Origin: Cohnella caldifontis
GTDB taxonomy: Bacteria > Bacillota > Bacilli > Paenibacillales > Paenibacillaceae
NCBI RefSeq assembly: GCF_029360585.1
Contig: NZ_JAQZSJ010000023.1
Location: forward strand, 1-64,000
DNA length: 64,000 nt
Reading direction: 5' to 3'
Part shown: piece after piece, positions 26,782 through 36,159 of the stretch
Position numbering within the stretch: the first letter of the stretch is position 1
How the letters are laid out: every line of letters starts with the position of its first letter
Made by a program: the position numbers and the translations under genes
Notes under the pieces: model-generated
What the model was told of the DNA's origin: nothing
The model's input: only the letters and a program-made list of their open reading frames with translations
The model's database searches: none

Positions 26782-28539
26782 TCATGCTTCCTCCCGTTCC
26801 CGAATCGGCAAATCCAGCACGACGACCGTGCCTTTTCCTTCGATGCTCTTGACCTGCAGATACCCTTCCTCGCCGTATACGGCTTGCAAGCGCCGCGCGA
26901 TGTTGACGAGACCGACTCCCGTTCTCTCCCGCTCGCCAGCCGGCAATTCCGATTCCCACGAGGATAGGCCCGGGCGGGAGCCGATCGCGGCCAGCACGTC
27001 ATGAAGCCGTTCCGCGGGCATGCCATGGCCGTTGTCTTCGACACGGATCATCAGCCGATCGGCGGACACGACGGATTTGATGCGGATTTCCCCGGCTTCG
27101 ATATAGCGGAAACCGTGCTTGATGGCGTTTTCCACCAACGGTTGGAGCAGCAATTTGGGGATGGGCAGCTCCGCGCCGCGGATATCGATTTCTTCGGTCA
27201 AACGGATTCGTCCGCCGAACTTCTTGCTCATGATCTTGAAGTAATCCCGAACGTAAGCCGTCTCTTGCGAGACGGGCACCATTTTCTCGTCCATGCGCAT
27301 GTTCGCTTCCATGAGCCGGGAAAGCGACTGGACGACTTCGCTGATTTCCTCCTGTTTCGCCATCAGCGCCTTCCAGTTCAGCAAATCCAAGACGTTGAAC
27401 AGGAAATGCGGGTTAATCTGGGCTTGAAGCGCTTTCAATTCGGACTCCCGCCGAAAGATCGTTTCCTTGTACACCTTGTTGATCAGCTCGTCGATGCGCC
27501 GGACCATATGTTCGAACGAATTTTCCAGAAAAGCGATCTCGTTGGTGGTCACCGGCGCGCCCGGCATGTTCAGCTCGGGAGCCCCGACGGTGCGCATTTG
27601 CCGCGCCAGCCGATTGATCGGCTTGGAGATCGAACGGGCCATGGCCAGCGAAGTCATGAAACCGAGCAGCAGAATGACGAGCGTCAGCACGATTTGGCTT
27701 TTGCCGTATTCCAGCACGTAGGCCGAAAACGTCACTTTCGGCGCCTGCAGATGCAGGTTCCATTGCAACACGGTTACGGTGCGTTCCGTCCGAATGGAGC
27801 TGCCGGTCCTGGCCGGCCGCCAGATTTGGCCAAGCTGCCGAGGATCGGTCGAGGATAGGATCACGCCCTCCTGATTCGTCAATACGTAATCCATGCTTGC
27901 CGTTAGATCGTCCTGGTTCAACACGTCCGTCAGGAACTTTCGGTTGATCTTGACGACCATGAGCGCGACGGCCCTGCGTTTGGAGTCCATCACGATTTTC
28001 GAGCCGTTGATCGTGTTGTTGGCCTTCTCGAAGACGACCCAGTCGAGCTTCTGGTTCAGATTGTTGATGTAGAAGTACGGAGATTTGAACACGTCGGGGA
28101 TCGGCTTGGAAGCGGGGCTGATCCAGAGGTCGCCGTTGTAGAAATAAAAATCGACGGCTTCCACGTACGGATTCAAGGAGATCAACTGGTTCACCTTGCC
28201 GGAGATGTACTGCTGCGTAGTCTGCCGGTCGGCGTCTCCGCCCTCGTTATAAGTTCCCAGCAGTTCGTTCAGATACATGTCGAATAGCGCGCTTTGGATC
28301 GTATTGTCCAGCTCGTCGATGCTCCGCCAGATCTTGAGACTGATCAAATCCCCGATATGGTCCATGTAATCCTTCGTTTTCAAATCCAGCGTTTCCCGGG
28401 AGGTAAAATAAGAGGCGGAATAGAAGCATCCGACGAGCAGCGTGACAAGCAAACAATAAAGGATCAGCAGCTTCTTGTAGAATGTCGTGTCTTTCCAAGC
28501 CGGAATCGCAGGAAGTTTGTTAAGCACGTTCCCCCTCAT
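26782..28539 (-). CDS. YesM-type sensor histidine kinase
   Basis: 585-residue membrane kinase of the LytS/YesM class. Membrane helices near residues 25-47 and 285-305 enclose an extracytoplasmic sensor of about 240 residues (Cache-like by length and strand pattern, e.g. NPYVEAVDFYFYNGDLWIS). A HAMP linker follows (ARSISKPINRLARQM), then the His_kinase motif LQAQINPHFLFN with phospho-acceptor His, and HATPase NAIKHGFRY and GVGLVNIARRL. The ATG at 28539 has only a weak ribosome site; a GTG five codons later is an alternative. TATAAT lies 30 bases upstream without a good -35. Confidence 0.92.
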   Translation of the reverse strand: MRGNVLNKLPAIPAWKDTTFYKKLLILYCLLVTLLVGCFYSASYFTSRETLDLKTKDYMDHIGDLISLKIWRSIDELDNTIQSALFDMYLNELLGTYNEGGDADRQTTQQYISGKVNQLISLNPYVEAVDFYFYNGDLWISPASKPIPDVFKSPYFYINNLNQKLDWVVFEKANNTINGSKIVMDSKRRAVALMVVKINRKFLTDVLNQDDLTASMDYVLTNQEGVILSSTDPRQLGQIWRPARTGSSIRTERTVTVLQWNLHLQAPKVTFSAYVLEYGKSQIVLTLVILLLGFMTSLAMARSISKPINRLARQMRTVGAPELNMPGAPVTTNEIAFLENSFEHMVRRIDELINKVYKETIFRRESELKALQAQINPHFLFNVLDLLNWKALMAKQEEISEVVQSLSRLMEANMRMDEKMVPVSQETAYVRDYFKIMSKKFGGRIRLTEEIDIRGAELPIPKLLLQPLVENAIKHGFRYIEAGEIRIKSVVSADRLMIRVEDNGHGMPAERLHDVLAAIGSRPGLSSWESELPAGERERTGVGLVNIARRLQAVYGEEGYLQVKSIEGKGTVVVLDLPIREREEA

Positions 28540-28582
28540 TTCCGTAAGCGATTTTTATCCTATTATAGCGAAAAACGCAAAA

Positions 28583-28606
28583 ACCGCTCGACATTCGTCG
28601 AACGGT
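28583..28606 (-). terminator. Terminator downstream of the GNAT gene
   Basis: ACCGTTCGAC GAAT GTCGAGCGGT stem followed on the minus strand by TTTTTGCGTTTTTC. It also lies just upstream of the kinase gene's start region. Confidence 0.7.
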
Positions 28607-28655
28607 CCCGTTTCCAAACCCCAGCTTCGGGATCATATCGACAATCGACATGACA

Positions 28656-28685
28656 GAAGCTGCCGTCGAATCCGACGGCAGCTTC
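28656..28685. terminator. Second strong hairpin after the GNAT gene
   Basis: Perfect 13-bp stem GAAGCTGCCGTCG / CGACGGCAGCTTC with a four-base loop. The T-run (GCGTTTTT) is on the plus-strand side, so on the minus strand it is followed only by the terminator at 28583. Confidence 0.6.
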
Positions 28686-28697
28686 CGCGTTTTTCGC

Positions 28698-29153
28698 TTA
28701 TAGTTCCAGGGTCATAAACACGCTGTTGGGATCTTCCCCATAGTCCGCGAACGGCCCGCAGAGCTGAAAGCCGTAGCGGGCGTACAGCCTTCTGGCCGGC
28801 TCGAACGCTTCCATCGACCCGGTCTCCAGGCTGACCCGCTTGTATCCGCGCCGCTTCGCTTCCTCCAGGATACGTTCGAGCAAACGCGAAGCCACGTCTC
28901 GGCGCAAGCGGCTGGGGGCGGTTTTCATGGACTTGATTTCCCCATGCACTCCGTCCAGCTCTTTGAGCGCGCCGATACCGGCCAGCTCGCCCCGCTCCCA
29001 AGCGCTCCAGAAGGTGACGTCCGGCCGTTTCAGCCGGTCCGCGTCCAGCGCGTGCACGCTTTCCGGCGGGGAGAGCTCGAACATGCTCCGCAGATGGTCC
29101 GCGATCAGCGCCCGTACCTCGGGCCCGTTCAGATCGTCCTGTCTGATTTCCAT
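28698..29153 (-). CDS. GNAT family N-acetyltransferase (YsnE-like)
   Basis: 151-residue acetyltransferase. The acetyl-CoA pyrophosphate loop appears as RLRRDVASRLLERIL (a variant Q/RxxGxG/A), with preceding strand HGEIKSMKTAP and the C-terminal ARRLYARYGFQLCGPF. This resembles the B. subtilis YsnE group, reported as an acetyltransferase acting on small indole-type acids, but the substrate here is not assignable. ATG at 29153 with GGGGG seven bases upstream. Probably co-transcribed with ywhD, 43 bases upstream. Confidence 0.8.
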   Translation of the reverse strand: MEIRQDDLNGPEVRALIADHLRSMFELSPPESVHALDADRLKRPDVTFWSAWERGELAGIGALKELDGVHGEIKSMKTAPSRLRRDVASRLLERILEEAKRRGYKRVSLETGSMEAFEPARRLYARYGFQLCGPFADYGEDPNSVFMTLEL

Positions 29154-29196
29154 CGGATATCCCCCGTCTCGGCCGCGATCCCCGTGCGCCGCCGCT

Positions 29197-29700
29197 TCAG
29201 CCCAATTGCTGCTTCAGTTCCTCCGGCGAACGGTCCCACCATTCGGCGTTGTGCTCGATCAGCAGCTTTTTCAGCGCGGCTTTCTCTTCCGTTCCGATGT
29301 TGTCGAGCTTGAATTTGCGCTTGATCGCGGCGTCCAGCCGGTTCACGTGGTCGGCCAGAATCTTCCACCCGCGGCGGGCTTCTTCGTCGATCAGCATCTC
29401 GCAGGAAGCGACTCCCGCATAGTAGCTGCCCTCTTCATTGCGGTCGACCGCTACCCACACGACCCAGCAAGGCCGTCCGTTCGGCACTTCTTCCTTGTTC
29501 GGCGAGAATTTGACTCCCCGCTCGACCCGGCTTTTCGCGTGCATCGCCCCGGCATCGATATAAGCCTCACCGCGGTCGATGATCACGCAAGCTACGTCGC
29601 TCAAGTCGATCGAACCCGCTCCGAACCCTTTGTGCGGTTTGTTGCTCACGACATTCAGCGAAAGCTTCCTTTTCTCCGCCGGCTTTTCCTGATTGTCCAT
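29197..29700 (-). CDS. ywhD: YwhD family protein
   Basis: 167-residue soluble protein matching the Firmicute YwhD family (KPHKGFGAGSIDLSDVACVIID, DAGAMHAKSRVERGVKF, CEMLIDEEARRGWKILADHVN). Function unknown. ATG at 29700 follows GGAGG by twelve bases, slightly long. In B. subtilis ywhD neighbours pbpG and speE; here it is about 9 kb from them, so the sugar-transport cluster looks inserted between them. Confidence 0.85.
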   Translation of the reverse strand: MDNQEKPAEKRKLSLNVVSNKPHKGFGAGSIDLSDVACVIIDRGEAYIDAGAMHAKSRVERGVKFSPNKEEVPNGRPCWVVWVAVDRNEEGSYYAGVASCEMLIDEEARRGWKILADHVNRLDAAIKRKFKLDNIGTEEKAALKKLLIEHNAEWWDRSPEELKQQLG

Positions 29701-29915
29701 GACGGTCTTCAACCTCCGTTAAAAAAACGGGCCAAGAATCCCCTTTCCAAGGGCCCCCCACCCGTTCCGATTATGCGAACAAACGTTCTATTGTTTTTAG
29801 GTAATCCGATAACCAACATCATACCAAAACCGAAAACATAAGTCTATTCTTTTCGCGGGTTTTTGTGCAAAATGGGTACTGGCGCCAATCGATCGTGGAA
29901 AAGGGAGGAAGCGGT

Positions 29916-32027
29916 TTGAGTCAAACGCAAGAGCTAGAAGACGCACCGGACATGTACCGCGAGGAAAGCGGACGGCTGAGGCAGACGCTGGAGGAAATCG
30001 AGCGGCAGCGCTCCGAGATCGGGCCCGTCTATCACGGTCCCGATTTCGTGGAACAGCTGCTGGAGGAGAAACGGGAAGAAGCTCGCCAACGGCTGGCGCT
30101 GCTCGGAACCGAGCCGTATTTCGGGCGGCTGGATTTCCGCGAGAAGGGGCGCCCCGAGCCCAATCCGCTCTATATCGGCAAGCGGGGCTTGGACCGCAAG
30201 GAAAGCGGAGAGCCGTACATCATCGATTGGAGGGCCCCGGTGGCCAGTCTGTTCTATTCGTTCACCAGCGGCGTGGAGCCGGTCTCCTACGAAGCCCCCG
30301 AGGGAACGATCGAAGGGGACGTCCATCGCAAGCGGAACCTGCAAATCCGTGACCGAACGTTGCAGCGGGTGGTCGAAAGTTACGTACGGGGCGGGGAAAA
30401 CCTCGGCGTCAGCGACGAGTTCCTGCTCTACCGGTTGGGAGAACGCAAGGACAACCGGCTGCGGGACATCGTCTCCACGATCCAGTCGGAACAGGACAAA
30501 ATCATCCGCGCCCCCCGGAACCTGGCCATGATCATCCAAGGCGCCGCGGGATCGGGCAAAACGACGGTCGCCCTGCACCGACTCGCCTTCTTGCTGTACC
30601 AATACAAGGAGCAGATGAAAGCGGAACGGATGATCATTTTCGCTCCGAACTCGATGTTCCTTGATTATATCTCGGGCGTTCTGCCCGAGCTCGGCGTCGG
30701 GAACGTTCGGCAGACCACGTTCGCCGACTGGGCGCTGGAAAAGCTGGAGGACACGGTCCGGCTGGCGGAGCAGACGGGGGAAGGAGCCCGCTGGTTCTCG
30801 GTCGGCCGGGAACGCCCGGCGATCGACGACGATCGGACGCCCGAACGGTTCAAGGGCTCCTTGCGCTTCAAGGAGTGGCTGACGGAGGAGCTCGACCGAT
30901 TCGAGCGGGACTACCTGCCGGACGCGGATTTCGAGGCTTGGGAGCGAAGAACGCTGCCGGCCCGGCAAATCCGGGAATGGTTCGACGTCGAGTACCGCCA
31001 TTATCCGCTCGCCGTCCGGCGCGAGCGGCTGGTCGCCCGGATCAACCGCTGGCTCGAGATGCAGCTGAAGGAGATCGGGGACGCCAAAATCCGCAAAGAT
31101 CGGACGAAAACCGGACGGCAGCGCTTGAAGGCGTACGAGAAGAAGCTGCCCGCGGCGGACGCGTATTCGTTCTACCGGTCCTTATTCGACCGAAAGGCCG
31201 ATGGACTGCCGCCCGAAATCGCGGAACGCACGAATGCTTATATGAAGAAAGGCGCCGCCAAACCCGAAGATTTACCGGCGCTCCTCTGGATCCGTCTCCG
31301 GTTCCGGGGCCGGGAGGAGACGTTCGACCACGTCGTGCTGGACGAGGCCCAGGACGTGCCGCCGCTGCAGATCGCCGTGCTGAACGAAATGATGAGCGAA
31401 CCTTCCTTCACGATCCTGGGAGACTTGGCGCAAGGCATCCATGCCTATCGGGGCATCCGGCGGTGGGAGGAACTGGCCGCCGTGTTCCCGGAAGATCGGA
31501 ACGCCTACCATGAGCTTCGCATGAGTTACCGGTCGACGCTCGAAATCATCGAATTCGCCAACCGCATCCTGCCGTTCACCGAGACTTCGCTGCCGCCGGC
31601 CCAGCCGGTTTTCCGAAGCGGAGATCCCGTCAAAATCGTCGAAACGCTGACGGACGCGGAGAAAATTCGGTACATTACCGAGTTCATCGCCGAAGGCCGC
31701 GGCCGGGACATGCAGACGATCGCCGTCATCGCCCGCACGGACGAGCATTGCCGCCGGCTGGCGGGCGAGCTGGAGCGGACCGGCCTCGAGGTCCGCCTCA
31801 TCGCCGAAGGCCAGACCCGGTACGGCGGCGGCGTGTCCGTCGTGCCGGTCTACCTCGCGAAGGGCCTGGAGTTCGACGCCGTGCTGATCGCCGACGCCGA
31901 CGACGCGCATTACGCCGCGGACCCGCAGGACGCGAAGCTGCTCTACGTCGCCTGCACGCGCGCCCTGCACCGGTTGACGCTGCTCTACGAAGGAACGCTC
32001 ACCCCGCTCGTGAGCGCGACTTCATAA
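29916..32027 (+). CDS. helD: HelD-type UvrD-family RNA polymerase-associated helicase
   Basis: 703-residue superfamily 1 ATPase. HelD binds stalled RNA polymerase and releases nucleic acid. N-terminal coiled-coil of about 60 residues (MYREESGRLRQTLEEIERQR), then the HelD-specific stretch PYIIDWRAPVASLFY, Walker A IQGAAGSGKTTVALHR, motif II LDEAQDVPP, motif III LGDLAQGIHAYRG and motif VI LYVACTRALHRL. Somewhat shorter than the B. subtilis protein (774). I start at TTG 29916, where GGGAGG lies seven bases upstream; an earlier ATG in frame has none. The 215-base gap to ywhD shows no further feature. Confidence 0.9.
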   Translation: MSQTQELEDAPDMYREESGRLRQTLEEIERQRSEIGPVYHGPDFVEQLLEEKREEARQRLALLGTEPYFGRLDFREKGRPEPNPLYIGKRGLDRKESGEPYIIDWRAPVASLFYSFTSGVEPVSYEAPEGTIEGDVHRKRNLQIRDRTLQRVVESYVRGGENLGVSDEFLLYRLGERKDNRLRDIVSTIQSEQDKIIRAPRNLAMIIQGAAGSGKTTVALHRLAFLLYQYKEQMKAERMIIFAPNSMFLDYISGVLPELGVGNVRQTTFADWALEKLEDTVRLAEQTGEGARWFSVGRERPAIDDDRTPERFKGSLRFKEWLTEELDRFERDYLPDADFEAWERRTLPARQIREWFDVEYRHYPLAVRRERLVARINRWLEMQLKEIGDAKIRKDRTKTGRQRLKAYEKKLPAADAYSFYRSLFDRKADGLPPEIAERTNAYMKKGAAKPEDLPALLWIRLRFRGREETFDHVVLDEAQDVPPLQIAVLNEMMSEPSFTILGDLAQGIHAYRGIRRWEELAAVFPEDRNAYHELRMSYRSTLEIIEFANRILPFTETSLPPAQPVFRSGDPVKIVETLTDAEKIRYITEFIAEGRGRDMQTIAVIARTDEHCRRLAGELERTGLEVRLIAEGQTRYGGGVSVVPVYLAKGLEFDAVLIADADDAHYAADPQDAKLLYVACTRALHRLTLLYEGTLTPLVSATS

Positions 32028-32060
32028 CCGTTCAGCGACGATATCGTGAAACACGAACCG

Positions 32061-32099
32061 AAAGCCGCGTCTCTCCGACCTATGGAGGGACGCGGCTTT
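32061..32099. terminator. Bidirectional terminator between helD and the lipoprotein gene
   Basis: AAAGCCGCGTC / GACGCGGCTTT eleven-base stem with a 17-base loop between convergent genes. Confidence 0.75.
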
Positions 32100-32103
32100 C
32101 TCC

Positions 32104-32826
32104 TCAATACTCAGGCTCGAGCAGCCCGCGAATGGCCGGATCGACGATTCTCGTTTCCCGAGGCGTGAAATAAACGTTCGTCCCGTCATCGGCGATGGGG
32201 AAGGCATAGGCAATCGGACCGTTCGCGTAAAACACCATCTGCCGGTAATCCGGATCGCGGTCTTTCGTTTGCGGAACGTAACCGGGTTTGTCTTCGCCTT
32301 CGTCCAGCAGCCGCACGAACCGCGCCATGTCGTCTCCGATCAGCGTCCTGTAGGGCGCCGTCGCTTCGAACCCTTCATACAGCTCGATCCGCTCGATGCC
32401 GGCTTTCGCGATTTCGTCGTATCGTCCGCCCGTCATCGTTTTCCTGAACCCGTCTTCCGCGTAAATCCGGAAGCCGCCGATTTTCGTTTCGTCCTTGGCC
32501 GCGATCAGCTCGTCGCTCCCGAAACCCTTCACGCGGTACAGTTCCGTGCCTTTCGCCAAAAAAGCGGCGTCCCCGTCCTTCGTGCGGTATTCCGGGTTCG
32601 TCACCACGTCCGCCACCTTGAACCTGACTTTGCCGACGACCTGATCCGTTACGTCTTTCGGATTACGAATCACGCCTTCCCACATTCCGGTATACGATTT
32701 TCCGTTCAACTTCACGAAATCGACCCAGTCGATCTCCGCATTCCCCTTGATCGGGTTATCTTGCATGTTCGAACAGCCGTACAAGAACAGGACGGCCATC
32801 AGCACGCCAAGCCATCGTAGCCTCAT
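32104..32826 (-). CDS. Uncharacterised lipoprotein
   Basis: 240-residue exported lipoprotein. Signal peptide MRLRWLGVLMAVLFLYGC with lipobox LYGC (Cys at 18), then a soluble domain with mixed strands and many charged residues; I recognise no family. ATG at 32826 after GGGGGGATCGAC. Divergent from the M1 peptidase gene, sharing a 152-base gap. Possible partner of the envelope peptidase, but nothing in the sequence shows it. Confidence 0.7.
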   Translation of the reverse strand: MRLRWLGVLMAVLFLYGCSNMQDNPIKGNAEIDWVDFVKLNGKSYTGMWEGVIRNPKDVTDQVVGKVRFKVADVVTNPEYRTKDGDAAFLAKGTELYRVKGFGSDELIAAKDETKIGGFRIYAEDGFRKTMTGGRYDEIAKAGIERIELYEGFEATAPYRTLIGDDMARFVRLLDEGEDKPGYVPQTKDRDPDYRQMVFYANGPIAYAFPIADDGTNVYFTPRETRIVDPAIRGLLEPEY

Positions 32827-32978
32827 GTCGATCCCCCCTCTCCATACAGACGACTCCGGCCTCCAATAAGTTCCAGTTAACCCAACAACCCGTCCCTCCC
32901 GTAAGACAGGCAGATATAATCGACGGACAACCCGCATATAGATGTCCGTAGATGCTTGTCAACGGGAGGTTATCCGTT

Positions 32979-34964
32979 ATGCCGAAGCGCCGTACGTTAC
33001 GCCTGCTTCTATTCGCCGCCGCCGCGTGTATCCTGGCTTTATCCATCCGGTACGGATTCGCCGAGGCATGGCAGGCCCAATATGCCTGGCCGGCGGCCGC
33101 CTCGGCGCTGGAGACGGCCCCGGCCTCCTCCGCCCCCAAACCCGCTCAACCGGAAGCCGCCCCGCTGCAGCCGAAACCGATCGTGTACAGCCAGCGCATC
33201 ACCGAATACCACCTCTCGGTGAAGCTCGAAGACGGCGGCACGCTGACGGGGCAGGAGAGTGTGACTTGGAAAAATCCCGGGCGCAAATCGGTGTCCGACC
33301 TCTACTTCCACCTCTATCCGAACGCCTTCTCTCCCGGCAGCACGTTTCTCAAGGAGTCCGGCGGGCAGCTCCGGGGCGACAAGATGCCTGCCGGCGGCTA
33401 CGGATCCATGGAACTGGCAACCTTGACGACCGAGCAAGGCGAGACGCTGCTGCCCCGCCTGCACTACGTACAGCCGGACGACGGCAACAAGTCGGACCGG
33501 ACGCTGGCCACGCTTCGCCTCCCCGAAGCCGTTCCTCCTGGCGGCTCCGTTACGCTCAAAGTGGGCTTCAAGGTCAAGCTCCCCCCCGTTTTCGCCCGCA
33601 TGGGAACCGCCGGCGACTTCGTCATGGCCGGACAATGGTTCCCGAAAGTGGCGGTCTACGAAACGGCCGGCACCCGGGGCCGGGCGGCGGAAGGCTGGAA
33701 TCTCCATCAATACCACGGCAATTCGGAGTTTTATTCGGACTTCGGCATTTACAGCGTCAAAATCGACGTTCCGGAAACTTACACGGTAGCCGCGACCGGC
33801 TTCCAGACCAAACCCGCGTCCGTCTCGAAGGGGCGCAAAATCTACCATTATTACGCAGACGACGTGCACGACTTCGCCTGGTCCGCTTCGCCGCGGTTCG
33901 TCTACGCCGAGGAATCCTTGTCGTCGCCGGGCGTTCCGGGCGTCCGCATCCGGCTCTACCTGGATCCCCTTCACGAAAATTTGAAGGACCGCTACATGCA
34001 CGCCGCCAAATCCGCGCTGTCCAAGCTGGGTGCCTGGTACGGGGAGTATCCCTACTCCACGCTGTCCGTCATCGTTCCGCCGGCCGGAGGCAACGGGGCA
34101 GGCGGCATGGAATATCCGACGCTCGTGACGGCGGAGGCCGCCAAGTCCGAAAATCCCGGATACAGCCTGGAACGCACACTGGTCCATGAAATCGCCCATC
34201 AATACTGGTACGGAATGGTCGCCTCCAACGAATTCGAAGAGGCTTGGCTGGACGAAGGTTTCACCTCTTACACGGAAGACAAGTTGATGTCGTCCATCTA
34301 CGGCGTCGTGCCCAACACGCCGGTGGAGGCCAGCTACATGACCCACCCCGAGCCGCTGCGCCAGTTCGCTTGGCGATACCGGGAACCGGACGGCTACGCG
34401 GACAACGTTTACTTGCGGGCCAAGCTGGTGCTGACCGCGATGGAACGGCAGGTCGGCAGCAAAACGATGAACAAGATTTTGCGGACGTATTTCCAGAAAT
34501 ACCGCTTCAAGCACCCTTCCTCGTCCGACTTCCAGAAGGTCGTCGAGTCCGTAACGAAAACGAAGTGGAGCGATTTCTTCGGCGCTTACGTGTACCGGGG
34601 AGAGATGGCCGACTTCACCGTCGAGGCCGCCGACTCTTTCAAGACCGGCCAAGGGGAATACCGCAATACGGTCATGCTCACCCGCGCCGGGGGCAGCCCG
34701 CAGCCGGTCGGCGTGCTGCTCGGCTACGCGGACGGCCATACCGAGCGCAAGACGTGGGACGGTGCCCAGAACCACGTCCAGATCCAGACGGATTCGGCTT
34801 CCCGGCTCCTTTACGCGGCCGTCGACCCGGAATTGTCCGCCGTGCTGGACAATCGGCGATTCAACAACTTCCTGAAAACCGAAGTTCCGTCGAAGCAAAG
34901 GATCAAATGGACGGCCGGCCTGACACAAGCGCTCGAAAGCGTGTTCGGCACATTCGCATGGTGA
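32979..34964 (+). CDS. M1 family zinc metallopeptidase
   Basis: 661-residue exported or membrane-anchored aminopeptidase-like enzyme. N-terminal hydrophobic segment (LRLLLFAAAACILALSI), Ala/Pro-rich linker, then an M1 N-terminal beta domain. The zinc site is complete: HEIAH followed by 18 residues and Glu (in WLDEGF), near residues 403-426; the exopeptidase loop is GGMEYPTLV instead of the canonical GAMEN. ATG at 32979 with GGGAGG nine bases upstream. The next gene follows after 11 bases and encodes a membrane protein, suggesting a two-gene operon. Confidence 0.9.
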   Translation: MPKRRTLRLLLFAAAACILALSIRYGFAEAWQAQYAWPAAASALETAPASSAPKPAQPEAAPLQPKPIVYSQRITEYHLSVKLEDGGTLTGQESVTWKNPGRKSVSDLYFHLYPNAFSPGSTFLKESGGQLRGDKMPAGGYGSMELATLTTEQGETLLPRLHYVQPDDGNKSDRTLATLRLPEAVPPGGSVTLKVGFKVKLPPVFARMGTAGDFVMAGQWFPKVAVYETAGTRGRAAEGWNLHQYHGNSEFYSDFGIYSVKIDVPETYTVAATGFQTKPASVSKGRKIYHYYADDVHDFAWSASPRFVYAEESLSSPGVPGVRIRLYLDPLHENLKDRYMHAAKSALSKLGAWYGEYPYSTLSVIVPPAGGNGAGGMEYPTLVTAEAAKSENPGYSLERTLVHEIAHQYWYGMVASNEFEEAWLDEGFTSYTEDKLMSSIYGVVPNTPVEASYMTHPEPLRQFAWRYREPDGYADNVYLRAKLVLTAMERQVGSKTMNKILRTYFQKYRFKHPSSSDFQKVVESVTKTKWSDFFGAYVYRGEMADFTVEAADSFKTGQGEYRNTVMLTRAGGSPQPVGVLLGYADGHTERKTWDGAQNHVQIQTDSASRLLYAAVDPELSAVLDNRRFNNFLKTEVPSKQRIKWTAGLTQALESVFGTFAW

Positions 34965-34975
34965 GGTGAACGATC

Positions 34976-35794
34976 GTGAAGGCATGGCTTGGCAAGGGAT
35001 GGGACATGACCGTCCGGCATAAATATGTAGGGCTGCTCCTCTTTCTGTACCGCCTGCTATGGGGGTTCTTCCTGTTCCGTCTCGTCGATTCCGTCGTGAC
35101 GCCGATTCTCGCGCGGTACCCGGATCTCCATCCGAACGCGAACGCGATTCCGATCTTCCTAATCGAAGCGGAATTCCGGCTGCTGCGAACCGATCTGATG
35201 GATTCCCTGCTCTGGCTGCTCGCCGGGCTTCTGATCCTCCGGATGATCATTTCGCCCGTGATCGACGCGGGGTTGTTCTACTCCTTCCATCATGCCGGGG
35301 AAGGAGGCGGCGGCACTCGAATGCTGGCCGGCATCCGCTCGTCGTGGAAACCGGTCGTGCTGCTGTACGCGGCGGAGAACGCCCTCATCCTGCTGCCCGC
35401 CCTGCGGCTCATCCCGATGGCGAAGGAACGGTTCCTTGCCAGCGGTTCGGCCGGCGACTGGCTCCAAGACCTGCTCCCTTACGCCGCCGGGTGGCTGGTC
35501 TGGGGCTTCGCGGTCCACCTCGCGTTCCGCTGCATGCAATTCGGAGCCGTCAGCAGACTCGGCGTCCTCCGGGGAATGTCCCGCGCGCTGGGGCGGGCGG
35601 TCCCGCTCCTGGCCGTCTCGCTGGCGATGGCGGGGATCGGCTTCGCCGCTTCCGCCGCGGTATCCGCCTTCACCGTCGTCTGGTCCGGCTTCGCCGCCGT
35701 CGTGATCCACCAATCGTTCCATTTCGTCCGCTCCCTGCTGGCCCTCTGGACCGCCGCTTCCCAATTTTCGGTCTGGAGGGAGCTGGAGAGCTGA
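34976..35794 (+). CDS. Multi-pass membrane protein of unknown function
   Basis: 272-residue protein with about five to six hydrophobic helices (for example YVGLLLFLYRLLWGFFLF, LLWLLAGLLILRMII, AVPLLAVSLAMAGIGFAAS and VWSGFAAVVIHQSFHFV). No motif or family is recognisable. GTG start at 34976 with GGTGA upstream, 11 bases after the M1 peptidase stop. The operon with an envelope peptidase hints at a role in the same process, but that is only context. Confidence 0.75.
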   Translation: MKAWLGKGWDMTVRHKYVGLLLFLYRLLWGFFLFRLVDSVVTPILARYPDLHPNANAIPIFLIEAEFRLLRTDLMDSLLWLLAGLLILRMIISPVIDAGLFYSFHHAGEGGGGTRMLAGIRSSWKPVVLLYAAENALILLPALRLIPMAKERFLASGSAGDWLQDLLPYAAGWLVWGFAVHLAFRCMQFGAVSRLGVLRGMSRALGRAVPLLAVSLAMAGIGFAASAAVSAFTVVWSGFAAVVIHQSFHFVRSLLALWTAASQFSVWRELES

Positions 35795-35839
35795 AACGCC
35801 GGCGGATTTCGACAAACGGATTCGCCCGGCAATCCCATC

Positions 35840-35896
35840 CGCACAATCCCCGTCCTTCGGCCATCGCATGGCCTGGGGCGGGGGTTGCGCGTTTTT
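35840..35896 (+). terminator. Terminator of the M1 peptidase operon
   Basis: Long interrupted stem GCACAATCCCCG.CC..GGCCA / TGGCC..GG.CGGGGGTTGCGC followed by TTTTT. Confidence 0.85.
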
Positions 35897-36025
35897 CGGA
35901 GGGTGACGGCGCAGCGGGGATCCAGGCGGGGAGAGCGGCGAATCGGGACGAAGATTAAGGAATTCTAATCCAGAATGAGCAGGAAGTCCGTCGAACGAAG
36001 CGAATATGTAAGGCTGTGTGAAAAA

Positions 36026-36141
36026 ATTGCCGAATTCCCGTGTTTCGGGAAACGGGGGAACCACTCTGGGTGAATTGGCTTCGCAAGACAGGAGCCATAG
36101 GGAACCTTCAACCGAACCCTCCAGCTAACCTCGCAGGCATT
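36026..36141 (+). promoter_or_regulatory. c-di-AMP riboswitch (ydaO-yuaA type)
   Basis: The conserved blocks of this class appear in order: GGGGGAACCAC, TGGGTGAATT, CCGAACCCTCCAGCTAACC and TCGCAGGC, with terminal pairing TGCC (36028-36031) to GGCA (36136-36139). It ends about 20 bases before the start of an NlpC/P60 hydrolase gene, the classic target in Bacillales. c-di-AMP binding normally turns such genes off. No separate terminator hairpin is obvious between riboswitch and gene, so control may act on the ribosome site AAGGAG. Confidence 0.93.
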
Positions 36142-36159
36142 TGGAAGGAGACACCAGCT

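Noticed and set aside
32942..34985. Long open frames on both strands over the M1 peptidase
   Set aside because: The frame with HEXXH-X18-E and a good ribosome site is the gene; the others are low-complexity Arg/Pro/Gly shadows.
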